A stretch of DNA of 64,000 nt, taken from positions 620,001 to 684,000 of the forward strand of contig NZ_CP018788.1 of the NCBI RefSeq assembly GCF_002139915.1, in the 5' to 3' direction. Below are positions 18,835 to 29,287 of the stretch, in pieces. The number at the start of each line of letters is the position of its first letter. The first letter of the stretch is position 1. The notes under the pieces were generated by a model. The model was not told the origin of the DNA and ran no database searches. It was given only the letters and a program-made list of their open reading frames with translations. Both the position numbers and the translations under genes were made by a program. Source of the DNA: Campylobacter devanensis. GTDB lineage: Bacteria; Campylobacterota; Campylobacteria; Campylobacterales; Campylobacteraceae.

Positions 18835-19755
18835 ATGAATATTAAAATCGCAAGCAGAAATAGCGCATTAGCACTTTGGCAGACATATCATATTAGAGAT
18901 CTTTTAGAGGCTCGTGGTCATAATATAGAGATTATTACTATGAAGACTAAAGGCGATGTTATTTTAGATACACCACTAGCTAAGATCGGTGGTAAGGGTT
19001 TATTTACCAAAGAGCTTGAGAATGCGATGCTTGATGGAAGGGCTGATATTGCTGTGCATAGTTTAAAAGATGTACCAACTACATTTCCAGATGGGTTAAA
19101 ATTGGCCTGTGTTTGTAGTAGAGAAGATATAAATGATGCTATGCTAAGTATGAATTTTAAAAGCTTTGATGAGCTTCCAAATGGTGCAAGGGTTGGAACA
19201 ACATCTTTGCGTAGAAGAATGCAACTTCTAGCTCTTAGACCTGATTTAGAGATTATCTCGCTTCGTGGAAATGTAAATTCTAGAATTGCTAAGCTTAGAG
19301 ATGGCGAATTTGATGCTATTATACTTGCTATGGCTGGAATTAATCGTCTTGAACTCTATAAAGAGGTAAATTATGTATCTTTGCTTAATACTATTGCAGC
19401 AATGGGGCAAGGAGCTTTGGGTATTGAAGCAGTAGATAGGGCTGATATTTTAGAGGCGATTGAGTTTTTAAATGATGAAAAGAGCGTTATAGAAACTACT
19501 ATTGAGAGAGCATTTGTGCATAAATTAAATGGCGGGTGTCAAGCCCCAATTGGAGTAAGCGCAAGATTAGATGGTGATAAAATTTTCGTTAGAGCAATTT
19601 TAGGTACTCCAGATGGTAAAGAAATATTAAAAGATGAAAGAGTCTTTAATAAGGCTAAATATAAAGAAGCTGGAGAAATTTTAGCTGATGAGTTTATAAA
19701 TAAAGGAGCTAAGGAGATTTTGGCTAGGGCTGAAGAGATAGCAAGTCAAATTTGA
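18835..19755 (+). CDS. hemC: Porphobilinogen deaminase (hydroxymethylbilane synthase)
   Basis: Polymerises four porphobilinogens into hydroxymethylbilane in heme synthesis. The 306-residue protein contains KIGGKGLFTKELE, the HSLKDVPT substrate loop, TTSLRRRMQLL, RGNVNSRIAKL, and the dipyrromethane cofactor-binding Cys in LNGGCQAPIG. The start follows GAGGAGAG just before ATG 18835. It completes the hemA-proS-fxsA-hemC unit. Confidence 0.96.
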   Translation: MNIKIASRNSALALWQTYHIRDLLEARGHNIEIITMKTKGDVILDTPLAKIGGKGLFTKELENAMLDGRADIAVHSLKDVPTTFPDGLKLACVCSREDINDAMLSMNFKSFDELPNGARVGTTSLRRRMQLLALRPDLEIISLRGNVNSRIAKLRDGEFDAIILAMAGINRLELYKEVNYVSLLNTIAAMGQGALGIEAVDRADILEAIEFLNDEKSVIETTIERAFVHKLNGGCQAPIGVSARLDGDKIFVRAILGTPDGKEILKDERVFNKAKYKEAGEILADEFINKGAKEILARAEEIASQI

Positions 19756-19834
19756 GTAATAAAATAATTTTATTTTAAAAATGTTTATTTATATTCAATA
19801 TAATCGCAAATTAATTTTTTTACTGAGGGCATTT

Positions 19835-22800
19835 ATGGGTATTATTCATAAATTATTTTTTAGTATGGGCTCAGCCGTTGTATTTTTCTTGATTTTTGCG
19901 TTTGCTAGTGGTGCTGCGACAATTATTGAGAGTATTTATAATACACAAACTGCTTGGGCTTTGGTCTATGGTGCTGGATGGTTTGCGTTAATTCAGCTGA
20001 TTTTGGGGGTGAATTTAGTTTATAATATCTATGAATATAAACTTTTTAAGCTTAAAAAACTCCCCGCTTTTATATTTCACTTAAGCTTTTTATTTATTTT
20101 AGTTGGTGCGGGTATCACGAGATATTTTGGTTTTGAAGGGCATATGAGTATCCGTGAAAATGATAGTAGCAACGAGATAAGAACAATGCAAAGCTATATC
20201 CAAATGATCTCAAGCGATGGTAATAATACCTACACAGTCTCTGAGCCAAAATATATATCTAGTACTATTGGAAATGATTTTAATCTAAGACTCAATATCC
20301 ATGATAAATTGGCCACTTTGAAATATAAAGATTTTACCCCAAATGCTACGCCAGCTTGGATCGATAGCCCTAATGGTGAGGCGGTTTTGGAACTTATGTT
20401 TTCTGATGAGAGCAATAGCGAGTCAGTTACTATGAAACTTGGGGATAAATTCGAAGTTGGCGATATGAGCTTTAGCTTTGGTGCCAAACCTACAAAATCC
20501 AAATATATCCAAATTTATATTAAAGATAGTAAATTTTATATAAAAACCAATCAAGATATAAGCTATATGGTGATGAGCGATATGAGTAAAGGCCAATTGC
20601 CAAAAGATACAGAAGTTGAGTTTGCTGGGCTTAGACTATATAGCATTGGTGGTGTGAATTTCGCACCTAGAACGATGAAGGTAAGTGCTATAAAAGGTGT
20701 GAAAAAAGCTGGCGAAAATGTAGTTGGAGCAGATACTATCATAGCAACCCTAAGCTATAATAACGATAGCAAAGATGTTGCGATATTAAGCAATTACCCG
20801 CCTGAAGCAGTGGAGGTCGGCGGACAGAAATTCTATGTAGCGTGGTCACCGATGGCTATAACCTTGCCATTTAGTATCTATCTAAAAGATTTTGAGTTAG
20901 CTAGATATCCTGGGTCAAACTCACCAATGAGTTATAGCAGTGATGTAGTCGTAGAAGATGGGGATTTTAAGATGGATTATAGAATTTATATGAATAATGT
21001 GCTTGATTATAAGGGGTATAGATTTTTCCAAAGTAGCTATGATGCTGATGAAGGTGGTACTATCTTATCAGTCAATAGCGATCCGGGCAAATGGCCTACA
21101 TATATTGGATATTTCTTGTTAACTTTGGGGCTTTTATTAAATGTTATGAATCCTCATTCAAGATTTAGAAAACTGGCTAAAGCCGTAAATGAGGCAAATA
21201 CCAAGGCGCTTGGGCTGATTTTAATAGCTGGACTGGCAATATTTGGTGCTAAAAATAGCTATGCTCTAACAATGCCACAAATTCCACAAAGCCATATAGA
21301 TAAGGTATCAACTCTAATTATACAAGGTTCAGATGGTAGAATGAAACCATTTGATACTATGGCACACGAGATTTTAAATAAAATTTACCGCAGTGATAAG
21401 TTTCAATCAATGGGTGCTAATGCTGTATTTTTATCAATGATGGCAAATTCAGAAAATTGGCGTTCCGTACCAATTATTAAAATTAGCGATGATGAGTTAA
21501 AAAAGGTATTAGGAATTCCAAAAAGTCAAAAATATGCTAGTTTTGATGATTTCTTTGGCCCTAATAAAGATGGTCAAATAGAGTATAAGCTAATTAAATT
21601 CACAGAACTTGCTAATCGCAAAGCACCGGCTACAAGGGGGCTTTTTGATAAAGATGTTATAAAAGCTGATGAGAAGCTAAATATTCTTTATATGGTATTT
21701 ATAGGAGAGATGTTTAGAGTAATACCTAAAAAAGATGATTATAATAATACTTGGCTTAGTCCTGGTGGAGCACTTATGGAGCTTAGCGGTGAAGAGGCAT
21801 CAAATGTAGCTATAATGCTACAAAGATATTTTACTGCAGTACTTGAAGCACAAGATAGTGGCGAGTGGAGTAAAGCCGATGAAGCTATAGAAGCGATTAA
21901 AAAATATCAGGCTGAATTTGGTGCAACCGTAATGCCAGCTAGTAATAGGGTAGATTTAGAATTAGCATTTAATAAATATAAGATATTTCAAAATTTAACT
22001 CCAGTATATCTTTTGGCCGGTTTTGCACTTTTAATAGTAGTGTTTGTTAAGATGTTACGCCCTAAAATTAAAATAAATTTAATTTTTAAAATTGTCTATT
22101 GGGTCAATATCTTAGCATTTATCGCTCACACTATTGGTATGGGACTTAGATGGTATATCGCAGAGCATGCGCCTTGGAGTGATGGATATGAGAGCTTGGT
22201 ATTTATAGCTTGGTGTTTGGCATTTAGTGGGACAATGTTTGCTAGAAGTTCAGCTATATCACTAGCTTTGACATCTATTTTAGCTGGGGTTACTCTATTT
22301 GTAGCTCATCTTAGTTGGCTCGATCCGCAAATTACAAATTTAGTGCCGGTTTTAAAAAGTTATTGGCTTACAATCCATGTAAGCGTAATCACAGCTAGTT
22401 ATGGATTTTTAGGGCTTTGTGCTCTTCTTGGGCTATTTACTTTAGTTTTATTTGCACTTCAAGGCAAAAATGAGAATAAAGAGCTTACTAGAAATATAAT
22501 TGAAGCCACTAGAATCAACGAAATGGCGATGATTTTGGGTCTTAGCTTGCTTGTTGTAGGTAACTTCTTAGGCGGTGTCTGGGCTAATGAGAGTTGGGGA
22601 AGATACTGGGGCTGGGATAGCAAGGAGACTTGGGCTTTAGTTAGCATTTTAGTCTATGCGGCTGTAGTTCATATGAGATTTATACCAAAAGTCAATTCGC
22701 AATATGCCTTCGCTGTGGCGTCTATGTTTGCTTATAGTGCGATTATAATGACCTATTTTGGGGTGAATTTCTATTTAGTTGGTATGCATAGTTATGCAGC

Positions 22801-22906
22801 TGGTGATGCTGTACCAGTACCAAATTTTGTCTGGATAGCACTTGTGGTAATGGTAGTTATTAGCCTACTTGCTTATCGCAAAAGGTCATATAGCGCTAGA
22901 CTGTAA
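19835..22906 (+). CDS. ccsBA: Cytochrome c biogenesis protein CcsBA (fused ResB/CcsA, system II)
   Basis: Exports heme and attaches it to periplasmic apocytochromes c. It is a single fused protein of about 1,023 residues, as usual in Campylobacterota: an N-terminal ResB/CcsB-like half with membrane segments and a large periplasmic domain, then a CcsA half with the tryptophan-rich heme motif GRYWGWDSKETWALV (about residue 920) and flanking membrane helices. The frame is open from ATG 19781, but ATG 19835 (MGIIHKLFF), behind TGAGGG, is the better start. The following small membrane gene is likely co-transcribed. Confidence 0.93.
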   Translation: MGIIHKLFFSMGSAVVFFLIFAFASGAATIIESIYNTQTAWALVYGAGWFALIQLILGVNLVYNIYEYKLFKLKKLPAFIFHLSFLFILVGAGITRYFGFEGHMSIRENDSSNEIRTMQSYIQMISSDGNNTYTVSEPKYISSTIGNDFNLRLNIHDKLATLKYKDFTPNATPAWIDSPNGEAVLELMFSDESNSESVTMKLGDKFEVGDMSFSFGAKPTKSKYIQIYIKDSKFYIKTNQDISYMVMSDMSKGQLPKDTEVEFAGLRLYSIGGVNFAPRTMKVSAIKGVKKAGENVVGADTIIATLSYNNDSKDVAILSNYPPEAVEVGGQKFYVAWSPMAITLPFSIYLKDFELARYPGSNSPMSYSSDVVVEDGDFKMDYRIYMNNVLDYKGYRFFQSSYDADEGGTILSVNSDPGKWPTYIGYFLLTLGLLLNVMNPHSRFRKLAKAVNEANTKALGLILIAGLAIFGAKNSYALTMPQIPQSHIDKVSTLIIQGSDGRMKPFDTMAHEILNKIYRSDKFQSMGANAVFLSMMANSENWRSVPIIKISDDELKKVLGIPKSQKYASFDDFFGPNKDGQIEYKLIKFTELANRKAPATRGLFDKDVIKADEKLNILYMVFIGEMFRVIPKKDDYNNTWLSPGGALMELSGEEASNVAIMLQRYFTAVLEAQDSGEWSKADEAIEAIKKYQAEFGATVMPASNRVDLELAFNKYKIFQNLTPVYLLAGFALLIVVFVKMLRPKIKINLIFKIVYWVNILAFIAHTIGMGLRWYIAEHAPWSDGYESLVFIAWCLAFSGTMFARSSAISLALTSILAGVTLFVAHLSWLDPQITNLVPVLKSYWLTIHVSVITASYGFLGLCALLGLFTLVLFALQGKNENKELTRNIIEATRINEMAMILGLSLLVVGNFLGGVWANESWGRYWGWDSKETWALVSILVYAAVVHMRFIPKVNSQYAFAVASMFAYSAIIMTYFGVNFYLVGMHSYAAGDAVPVPNFVWIALVVMVVISLLAYRKRSYSARL

Positions 22907-22926
22907 CTAAATTTAGGAGGTTTAAG

Positions 22927-23358
22927 TTGAACGAAAGTATTATATTTATTGCGATGGCTACAGTAGCTGTCGTTTTGGGTGTGATTGTCGTGGTTGTGAT
23001 AAAATCGCTCAGCCGCGGCTCAAGCACACCAAAACAGACAACTCAGCAAAAAGAGGATGAGCCAAAGATCACTTTAGAAGATCTACTAATTATCGTATCT
23101 AATAAGGATTCAACCAAAGAAGAGATAGAAAGAGCATCATTGTATTTCATTCAAAAATTCCCAATTCCAGCAAAAAATCGTGGGCATGTACCTTCTAATG
23201 CAATTCCTTATCTTAAATTTATTTCATTAGTTTCAGGTCATAAAAAATCAGATGCTAAGCTAATCTCATATCTAACAAATGAGCTTGATAAACAGCATGC
23301 TGAGTATATTGCTGAGATCGAGCAGTATAAAAATATGGGACTTCGTGCTAGATTTTAA
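22927..23358 (+). CDS. Small single-pass membrane protein of unknown function
   Basis: A 143-residue protein with one N-terminal membrane segment (about residues 4-26, rich in Val/Ile) and a charged cytoplasmic-type domain. The start is TTG at 22927, fixed by a strong TAGGAGG at 22914-22920. It directly follows ccsBA, and C. jejuni has an equivalent gene after its ccsBA (Cj1012c by order). No catalytic motif is seen. A role with cytochrome c assembly is only a guess from position. Confidence 0.7.
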   Translation: MNESIIFIAMATVAVVLGVIVVVVIKSLSRGSSTPKQTTQQKEDEPKITLEDLLIIVSNKDSTKEEIERASLYFIQKFPIPAKNRGHVPSNAIPYLKFISLVSGHKKSDAKLISYLTNELDKQHAEYIAEIEQYKNMGLRARF

Positions 23359-23392
23359 CCATAGTAGGTAAATTTAGCTTTTTAAAGCAATC

Positions 23393-23436
23393 AAATAGCT
23401 ATTAAATTTTTTGTCATAATTTGATAGCTATTTTTA
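23393..23436 (+). terminator. Hairpin terminator after ccsBA unit
   Basis: A perfect 10-bp inverted repeat (AAATAGCTAT 23393-23402, ATAGCTATTT 23424-23433) with a 21-base loop, followed by Ts. It is AT-rich, so its strength is uncertain. Confidence 0.45.
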
Positions 23437-23527
23437 CATTTTCTCTAAATTTGAATTATAGAAAATTTAAAATATACTAAAATATAAAATCTAAGTTATT
23501 TTTTACTACTAAATTTTTATTTTTTTT

Positions 23528-23535
23528 GGTAGAAT
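23528..23535 (+). promoter_or_regulatory. Predicted vegetative promoter of acnB (extended -10)
   Basis: GGTAGAAT follows a run of Ts about 30 bases before the acnB ATG, a pattern common for Campylobacter sigma-70 promoters (TGn next to a TATAAT-like box preceded by T-tracts). Confidence 0.45.
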
Positions 23536-23563
23536 AATCAAAAATTTTTTTTAAAGGATGAAA

Positions 23564-26119
23564 ATGGGCTTTTTTGAACAATACAATAGCGCTAAATATG
23601 AACGCGCAAAACTTGGTATTCCACCACTTCCGCTTACTAAAGAGCAGACAAAAGAGGTATGTGAATTACTTAAATCATCTGCTAGTGCTGAACTTGTTGA
23701 TTTGTTAGCAAATCGTGTTAATCCAGGCGTTGATGACGCAGCTAAGGTTAAAGCTGAGTTTTTAAATGAGATTATAAATCACGGCTTAAATTGTAGTTTA
23801 ATTAGCAAAATTGATGCTGTAAAAATGCTTGAGCCAATGCTTGGCGGATATAGCGTTATAGTGCTTGTGGCTACTCTTAGAAGTAGTGATGAGAGCGTAG
23901 CAAAAGCTGCAGCTGATGTATTAAAAAATACAATTTTTGTTCATGATTACTTCAATGATGTAGCGCACCTTGCTAAAGAGGGAAACAAATTTGCTGCTGA
24001 AGTTATCAAAAGCTGGGCAAATGCTGAGTGGTTTAAATCTAGAGATGATATCCCTGAAAAGATCGAGGCTATAGTATTTAAAGTCCCAGGCGAGACTAAT
24101 ACTGATGATCTAAGTCCAGCTAGTGAGGCATTTAGCCGCTCGGACATACCACTTCACGCCAATGCTATGTTAATGAAACGCCAACCAGGTAGTTTAGAAA
24201 AAATTGCCGAGCTTAAAAAAAGCGGTCGTGAAGTTGTCTATGTAGGTGATGTAGTTGGAACAGGTAGCTCAAGAAAGAGCGGTATCAACTCAATTCAATG
24301 GCATATAGGTCGTGAAATTCCAGGAATCCCAAACAAAAAAACAGGTGGTGTAATCCTAGGTAGCATTATCGCTCCAATATTCTTTAACACTGCTGAAGAT
24401 AGCGGTGCTTTACCAATTATCGTAAATGTAGATGGCTTAGAAACCGGTGATGAGATTGAAATTTACCCACACAAAGGCGAGATAGTAAAAGATGGTACAG
24501 TGATAAAAACTTTCAAACTTGAGCCAAATACCCTAAAAGATGAAGTAAAAGCCGGTGGTAGAATCCCACTAATCATAGCTAGAAGCCTATGCGCTAAGGC
24601 TAGGGCTGAGTTGAATTTAGGCAGTGAAGATATCTTTATTAAACCAGCCCAACCTGCAAGTGATGATAGCGCAGGTTACACTCTAGCACAAAAAATGGTC
24701 GGCCGTGCGTGTGGCTTAGATGGTGTTCGCCCAGGTATGTATGTAGAGCCTATCACTCTAACAGTAGGTAGCCAAGATACAACAGGCCCAATGACAAGAG
24801 ATGAGATCAAAGAGCTTGCAAGTCTTGGATTTTCAGCTGATTTTGTATTACAAAGCTTCTGTCACACAGCAGCTTATCCGAAACCAACAGACGCTTTAAT
24901 GCATAAAACTTTACCAGATTTTATGATTAGTCGTGGTGGTGTGAGCTTAAAACCAGGTGATGGCGTTATTCACTCATGGTTAAATAGAATGGTTCTACCT
25001 GATTCAGTAGGAACAGGTGGGGACTCTCATACTCGTTTCCCTATCGGTATAAGCTTCCCAGCAGGTAGTGGTCTAGTGGCTTTTGCGGCGGTTTTAGGCT
25101 CAATGCCATTAAATATGCCAGAGTCAGTTTTGGTAAGATTTAGTGGTAAGATGCAACCAGGCATAACTCTAAGAGATCTAGTAAATGCTATCCCATATTA
25201 CGCTATCAAAAAAGGTCTTTTAACAGTAGAGAAAAAAGGCAAAGTAAATGTATTTGCCGGTAAAGTGCTTGAGATTGAAGGCTTACCAGATCTTAAAGTA
25301 GAACAAGCATTTGAATTAAGCGACGCAAGTGCTGAAAGAAGTGCCGCAGCATGTGCTATCGCTCTAAATAAAGAGCCTGTAATAGAGTATCTAAAATCCA
25401 ATATAACTCTAATTGACGCTATGATAGAAGCGGGATATGGCAGTGATAAAACTTTAGCTCGTCGTCGTGATAAGATGAAAAAATGGCTAGAAAATCCAGA
25501 GTTATTACAAGCTGATAAAAATGCGAAATACCACACTATAATTGAGATCAATATGGATGAGATCACTGAGCCGATTTTGGCGTGTCCAAATGACCCAGAT
25601 GATGTGGCTACTCTAAGTGAAGTTCTAAATGATCCAAAACGCCCTAAAAATATAGATGAAGTTTTCGTAGGTAGCTGTATGACAAATATCGGCCATTATA
25701 GAGCTTTAAGCGAAGTCTTAAAAGGCGAAGGTCAAGTGCCTACTAGATTATGGGTTGTTCCACCTACAAAAATGGATGAAGCCCAATTAAGAGCCGAGGG
25801 TAGATACTCGCTATTTGGTGCAGCCGGTGCTAGGACAGAGGTGCCAGGATGCTCACTATGTATGGGTAACCAAGCTAGAGTAGCTGATAATGCTATAGTA
25901 TTCTCAACCTCTACAAGAAACTTTGATAATCGTATGGGTATGGGCGCTCAAGTTTATCTAGGTTCTGCTGAGCTTGCAGCGGTGTGTGCTATGCTAGGAA
26001 GACTGCCAAGTGTAGAAGAGTATATGAAGATTGTTCCAGCTAAACTTGCTGGTAAAGAAGATGAGATCTATAAATATCTAAACTTCAACCTAATTGAAAA
26101 CTACAAATTAGAAAACTAA
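23564..26119 (+). CDS. acnB: Bifunctional aconitate hydratase 2 / 2-methylisocitrate dehydratase
   Basis: TCA-cycle aconitase B, interconverting citrate and isocitrate with a [4Fe-4S] cluster. The ~851-residue protein has the AcnB-specific helical N-terminal repeat domain, then the swivel domain ([21 protein letters not shown]), then the catalytic core with cluster Cys residues in [10 protein letters not shown] and [15 protein letters not shown] at 23564 (MGFFEQYN) suits AAAGGA better than the in-frame ATG at 23558. A clear bidirectional terminator separates it from the convergent sulfatase-fold gene. Confidence 0.97.
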   Translation: MGFFEQYNSAKYERAKLGIPPLPLTKEQTKEVCELLKSSASAELVDLLANRVNPGVDDAAKVKAEFLNEIINHGLNCSLISKIDAVKMLEPMLGGYSVIVLVATLRSSDESVAKAAADVLKNTIFVHDYFNDVAHLAKEGNKFAAEVIKSWANAEWFKSRDDIPEKIEAIVFKVPGETNTDDLSPASEAFSRSDIPLHANAMLMKRQPGSLEKIAELKKSGREVVYVGDVVGTGSSRKSGINSIQWHIGREIPGIPNKKTGGVILGSIIAPIFFNTAEDSGALPIIVNVDGLETGDEIEIYPHKGEIVKDGTVIKTFKLEPNTLKDEVKAGGRIPLIIARSLCAKARAELNLGSEDIFIKPAQPASDDSAGYTLAQKMVGRACGLDGVRPGMYVEPITLTVGSQDTTGPMTRDEIKELASLGFSADFVLQSFCHTAAYPKPTDALMHKTLPDFMISRGGVSLKPGDGVIHSWLNRMVLPDSVGTGGDSHTRFPIGISFPAGSGLVAFAAVLGSMPLNMPESVLVRFSGKMQPGITLRDLVNAIPYYAIKKGLLTVEKKGKVNVFAGKVLEIEGLPDLKVEQAFELSDASAERSAAACAIALNKEPVIEYLKSNITLIDAMIEAGYGSDKTLARRRDKMKKWLENPELLQADKNAKYHTIIEINMDEITEPILACPNDPDDVATLSEVLNDPKRPKNIDEVFVGSCMTNIGHYRALSEVLKGEGQVPTRLWVVPPTKMDEAQLRAEGRYSLFGAAGARTEVPGCSLCMGNQARVADNAIVFSTSTRNFDNRMGMGAQVYLGSAELAAVCAMLGRLPSVEEYMKIVPAKLAGKEDEIYKYLNFNLIENYKLEN

Positions 26120-26125
26120 TTTATA

Positions 26126-26158
26126 AAACCCGCTTTATATAGCGGGTTTGTTTATTTT
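26126..26158. terminator. Bidirectional rho-independent terminator
   Basis: A GC-rich 9-bp stem (AAACCCGCT 26126-26134 with AGCGGGTTT 26141-26149) and six-base loop, followed by TTTATTTT on the plus strand. It lies between the convergent acnB and the membrane sulfatase-fold gene and can serve both. Confidence 0.85.
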
Positions 26159-26191
26159 ATCAAATTGGCTTATTTAATAAATCAAATTTAA

Positions 26192-28126
26192 CTACTTCAT
26201 CAATCCTAATCTCCAAGCTAACTGATAGTAACTAAACTCTTCATATAGCTTATGAAACTGAGCTTTTGATTCATCAAGCTCAAAGCTATCATTACTATTT
26301 TTTAATGTATTTGAGTTTTGATATCTATATCCTTTAGTGCTTGATATTGGATATATGCCATCATTATCAGCCCAGACATTTATATGCATAGCAAACTCAA
26401 ATCTCTCATCACTAGGCTTAGAGAGCATATTTTTACCACCTATATTTAGGTATTTTGTCTCATTTAAACTAAGATTGTATAGAGTTGGAAATATATCTTT
26501 GTGCGAGCCGATTCTATCTTTGTCATAATAGATATTGTTTTGTAAATTTTGTGGTATATATAGATAAAATGGCACACTAATCCCAAAAGCTATCTCATTT
26601 TTATAATCAAATTTATACTCTCTATTTGCATGATCGCCAGTTGCTGCTACTATTATTTTATCTTTGAATTTGCTATTTTTGATCTTATTTAAATAATCTC
26701 CAAAGCTGTTATTTGCGTAGCTATATGCGTTTAATAGTGCTTTATAGTCAGTAGAATAACGACTAATCTCAGAGCTATTTAGATCTAAATTTAGCTCATT
26801 TTTACCTTTGTGTAAATATGGAGGATGGTTTGAAATACCAAGAGAGATAATTAGAGTTGGTTTGGTTGCATTATTAAAAATCTCATAAATCTTGTTATAC
26901 ATATACTCATCTTTTATCCCATATGGATGCTTAGACTCTTTGGCATTTGTATACTCTTGCATTAGTATAGTCTCATCTATAATCTCATCTACACCTTGAG
27001 CTTTTAAAAAGTAATTTATATTATACCAAGCAGAATTCCCCGCATAAGCAAAAACCACTCTATAACCAGCTTTTTTATAGATATCAATGACTGTGTAAGG
27101 TAGCTTTGTCTTTTGAAATTTGCTACTTGTGAGATTGATTATAGGGCTTTGAAATAGTATTCTATTTAGACTATCTATCGTGCCATTAGTAGAAGGTAAA
27201 AATCTTTTAAATACAAAATCGCTTTGAAAATGGCTATATAATGAGCCTAAAAGAAGCTTTTCTAATTTCTCATCCTCTTGTAATAACCCAAGCCCAAAAC
27301 TCTCCATGAGATTAAAATGTATATGCATTTTAGCATGATTGGAGTTTTGTTTTGTAGTAGCAAACATATCAAACAATCTCTTTTGCAGCTCTTTGCCTCT
27401 ATTTATATCCACATATGGGAAGTTGGCTTGATTTTTATACTCTTTACTAGCCCATGAAAGAGCCATAATAGGATTAGTAGATATCTCATTAAATGGCTTA
27501 AATGTGCTAAATTGATATGTAGAAGCACGAAGTGCATTATATACTGGATGAGCCCGCAGTGCCACAGTATATGCGTAAATTAATATAATATTACAAATAA
27601 TTAAAATCCAAATCGGTTGGTTGGATTTTTTAAATTTAATTTTTAAAATTTTACTATTTAAATATCCACATAAAATAGCAAAAACCAAAGCGCATAATAG
27701 TATTAAAATTACTGGATAATCATTCCAGATAATCGATATTAAAGCAGCGGTATCATCATCTTTAAGCCCAAATATAAACATATCAATCTTATTTTGATAA
27801 ATTTGATAATAGTAGTAGTTGATAAATGCAAAAATAACCACGATAAATGATACAATGGCTATATAAATGCTAGAGATAATTTGATAAAATTTGGCTAAAT
27901 TTAATTTGATAAATCCGCCCAAATAGCTAAGAAATCCAGATAAAAATATAGGCAAAAATATAGCACTAAAAGTCCGCATATCATGCCCAAGCCCATGCCA
28001 AAATACCCCACCCCAATCATCAATATCATGCTCAATTAGGTTATATAGCATTACCGCTCTCATAAGAGCAAAGATAGCCATATATATGGCTGTAAAGATG
28101 AGAATTTGTGTTATGATTTTTCGCAT
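26192..28126 (-). CDS. Membrane sulfatase-fold enzyme, LtaS/phosphoglycerol-transferase-like
   Basis: A 644-residue inner-membrane protein: about five N-terminal membrane segments (first ~200 residues) and an extracellular alkaline-phosphatase-superfamily domain. Metal and catalytic positions can be recognised: the ESFG glutamate, a Thr in the STNGTIDSLN stretch at the place of the LtaS catalytic Thr, and GDHANRE with the C-terminal metal His. Gram-negatives make no lipoteichoic acid, so relatives act as phosphoglycerol or phosphoethanolamine transferases on surface glycans; the substrate here is unknown. It is a lone minus-strand gene, convergent with acnB. Confidence 0.75.
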   Translation of the reverse strand: MRKIITQILIFTAIYMAIFALMRAVMLYNLIEHDIDDWGGVFWHGLGHDMRTFSAIFLPIFLSGFLSYLGGFIKLNLAKFYQIISSIYIAIVSFIVVIFAFINYYYYQIYQNKIDMFIFGLKDDDTAALISIIWNDYPVILILLCALVFAILCGYLNSKILKIKFKKSNQPIWILIICNIILIYAYTVALRAHPVYNALRASTYQFSTFKPFNEISTNPIMALSWASKEYKNQANFPYVDINRGKELQKRLFDMFATTKQNSNHAKMHIHFNLMESFGLGLLQEDEKLEKLLLGSLYSHFQSDFVFKRFLPSTNGTIDSLNRILFQSPIINLTSSKFQKTKLPYTVIDIYKKAGYRVVFAYAGNSAWYNINYFLKAQGVDEIIDETILMQEYTNAKESKHPYGIKDEYMYNKIYEIFNNATKPTLIISLGISNHPPYLHKGKNELNLDLNSSEISRYSTDYKALLNAYSYANNSFGDYLNKIKNSKFKDKIIVAATGDHANREYKFDYKNEIAFGISVPFYLYIPQNLQNNIYYDKDRIGSHKDIFPTLYNLSLNETKYLNIGGKNMLSKPSDERFEFAMHINVWADNDGIYPISSTKGYRYQNSNTLKNSNDSFELDESKAQFHKLYEEFSYYQLAWRLGLMK

Positions 28127-28219
28127 TAATTTCCTTAAATTTACTGTTTTAAATTTACTATTTTACAATATTTTTATTAAATTTTAGATAGACTTATGGC
28201 TTTAAAATTTATTTGAGTG

Positions 28220-29287
28220 ATGATAATGCAAAGATACAAAACAAGACAAATTCAAGTAGGCAGTGTAAAGATAGGCGGTGACGCGCCAATAAGCGTCCAA
28301 TCAATGACATTTTCTAAAACAAGAGATGTCAAAGAGACCTTAGAGCAGATTAACCGCTTATATTTTGCGGGGTGCGATATAGTGCGGTGTGCTGTGTTTA
28401 ATAAAGATGATATAGAAGGGCTTAGGCAGGTTAAAAAAGATAGCCCACTGCCGATCGTAGCTGATATACACTTTAACCATCTTTATGCCTTGGCTGTGGC
28501 TGAATTTGTAGATGCTATTAGGATAAATCCGGGTAATATCGGTGGTAAAGAGAAGATTAAAAAGGTGGTAAATGCGTGTAAAGAGCGAAATTTGCCTATA
28601 AGAATTGGTGTAAATAGCGGTAGCTTAGAAGAGCAGTTTGAGCAAAAATATGGCAGAAGCGTCAAAGCTATGGTAGAGAGTGCTTTGTATAATATTAAGC
28701 TTTTAGAAGATTTTGATTTTAGAGATATTGCTGTGAGTTTAAAAAGCAGCGATACGGCAAACACAATGGCAGCATATAGAGCGTTGCGTCCAATGGTGGA
28801 TTATCCATTTCATTTAGGGGTTACAGAAGCTGGAACGACATTTCACGCTACGATAAAATCAGCTATAGCACTTGGTGGGCTTTTGATGGAGGGGATCGGC
28901 GATACTATGAGAGTTAGTATCACAGGAGAGCTTGAAGAGGAGATTAGAGTCGCTAAGGCAATTTTACAAGATAGCGGAGTCCAAAAAAGTGGATTAAATA
29001 TCATCTCATGTCCTACATGTGGAAGGCTTCAAAGCGATTTAGTAAGTGCTATAAAGATAGTAGAAGAAAAGACCGCTCACATAACCGCACCATTAAATAT
29101 AAGCGTAATGGGTTGTATAGTAAATGCCATCGGAGAGGCCAAAGGAGCCGATGTGGCTATCGCTTTTGGCAAGGGAAATGGGCTTATAATGCGTCATGGA
29201 GAAGTAGTAGCTAGATTGTCTGAGTCTGAACTAGTAGATAGATTTTTACAAGAGATAGATGATGAGCTAAAGGCTAGAAATGAATGA
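28220..29287 (+). CDS. ispG: 4-hydroxy-3-methylbut-2-enyl diphosphate synthase
   Basis: Penultimate step of the MEP isoprenoid pathway, reducing MEcPP with a [4Fe-4S] cluster. The ~355-residue protein starts [10 protein letters not shown], and its cluster-binding cysteines lie in SCPTCGR and the downstream MGCIVN motif, followed by GEAKGAD. Three nearby in-frame starts exist (GTG 28217, ATG 28220, ATG 28226), and none has a strong ribosome site. It overlaps dnaB by eight bases, indicating co-transcription. Confidence 0.95.
   Translation: MIMQRYKTRQIQVGSVKIGGDAPISVQSMTFSKTRDVKETLEQINRLYFAGCDIVRCAVFNKDDIEGLRQVKKDSPLPIVADIHFNHLYALAVAEFVDAIRINPGNIGGKEKIKKVVNACKERNLPIRIGVNSGSLEEQFEQKYGRSVKAMVESALYNIKLLEDFDFRDIAVSLKSSDTANTMAAYRALRPMVDYPFHLGVTEAGTTFHATIKSAIALGGLLMEGIGDTMRVSITGELEEEIRVAKAILQDSGVQKSGLNIISCPTCGRLQSDLVSAIKIVEEKTAHITAPLNISVMGCIVNAIGEAKGADVAIAFGKGNGLIMRHGEVVARLSESELVDRFLQEIDDELKARNE

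Noticed and set aside
29008-29214. 68-codon frame within ispG
   Set aside because: Out-of-frame shadow inside a conserved enzyme gene.
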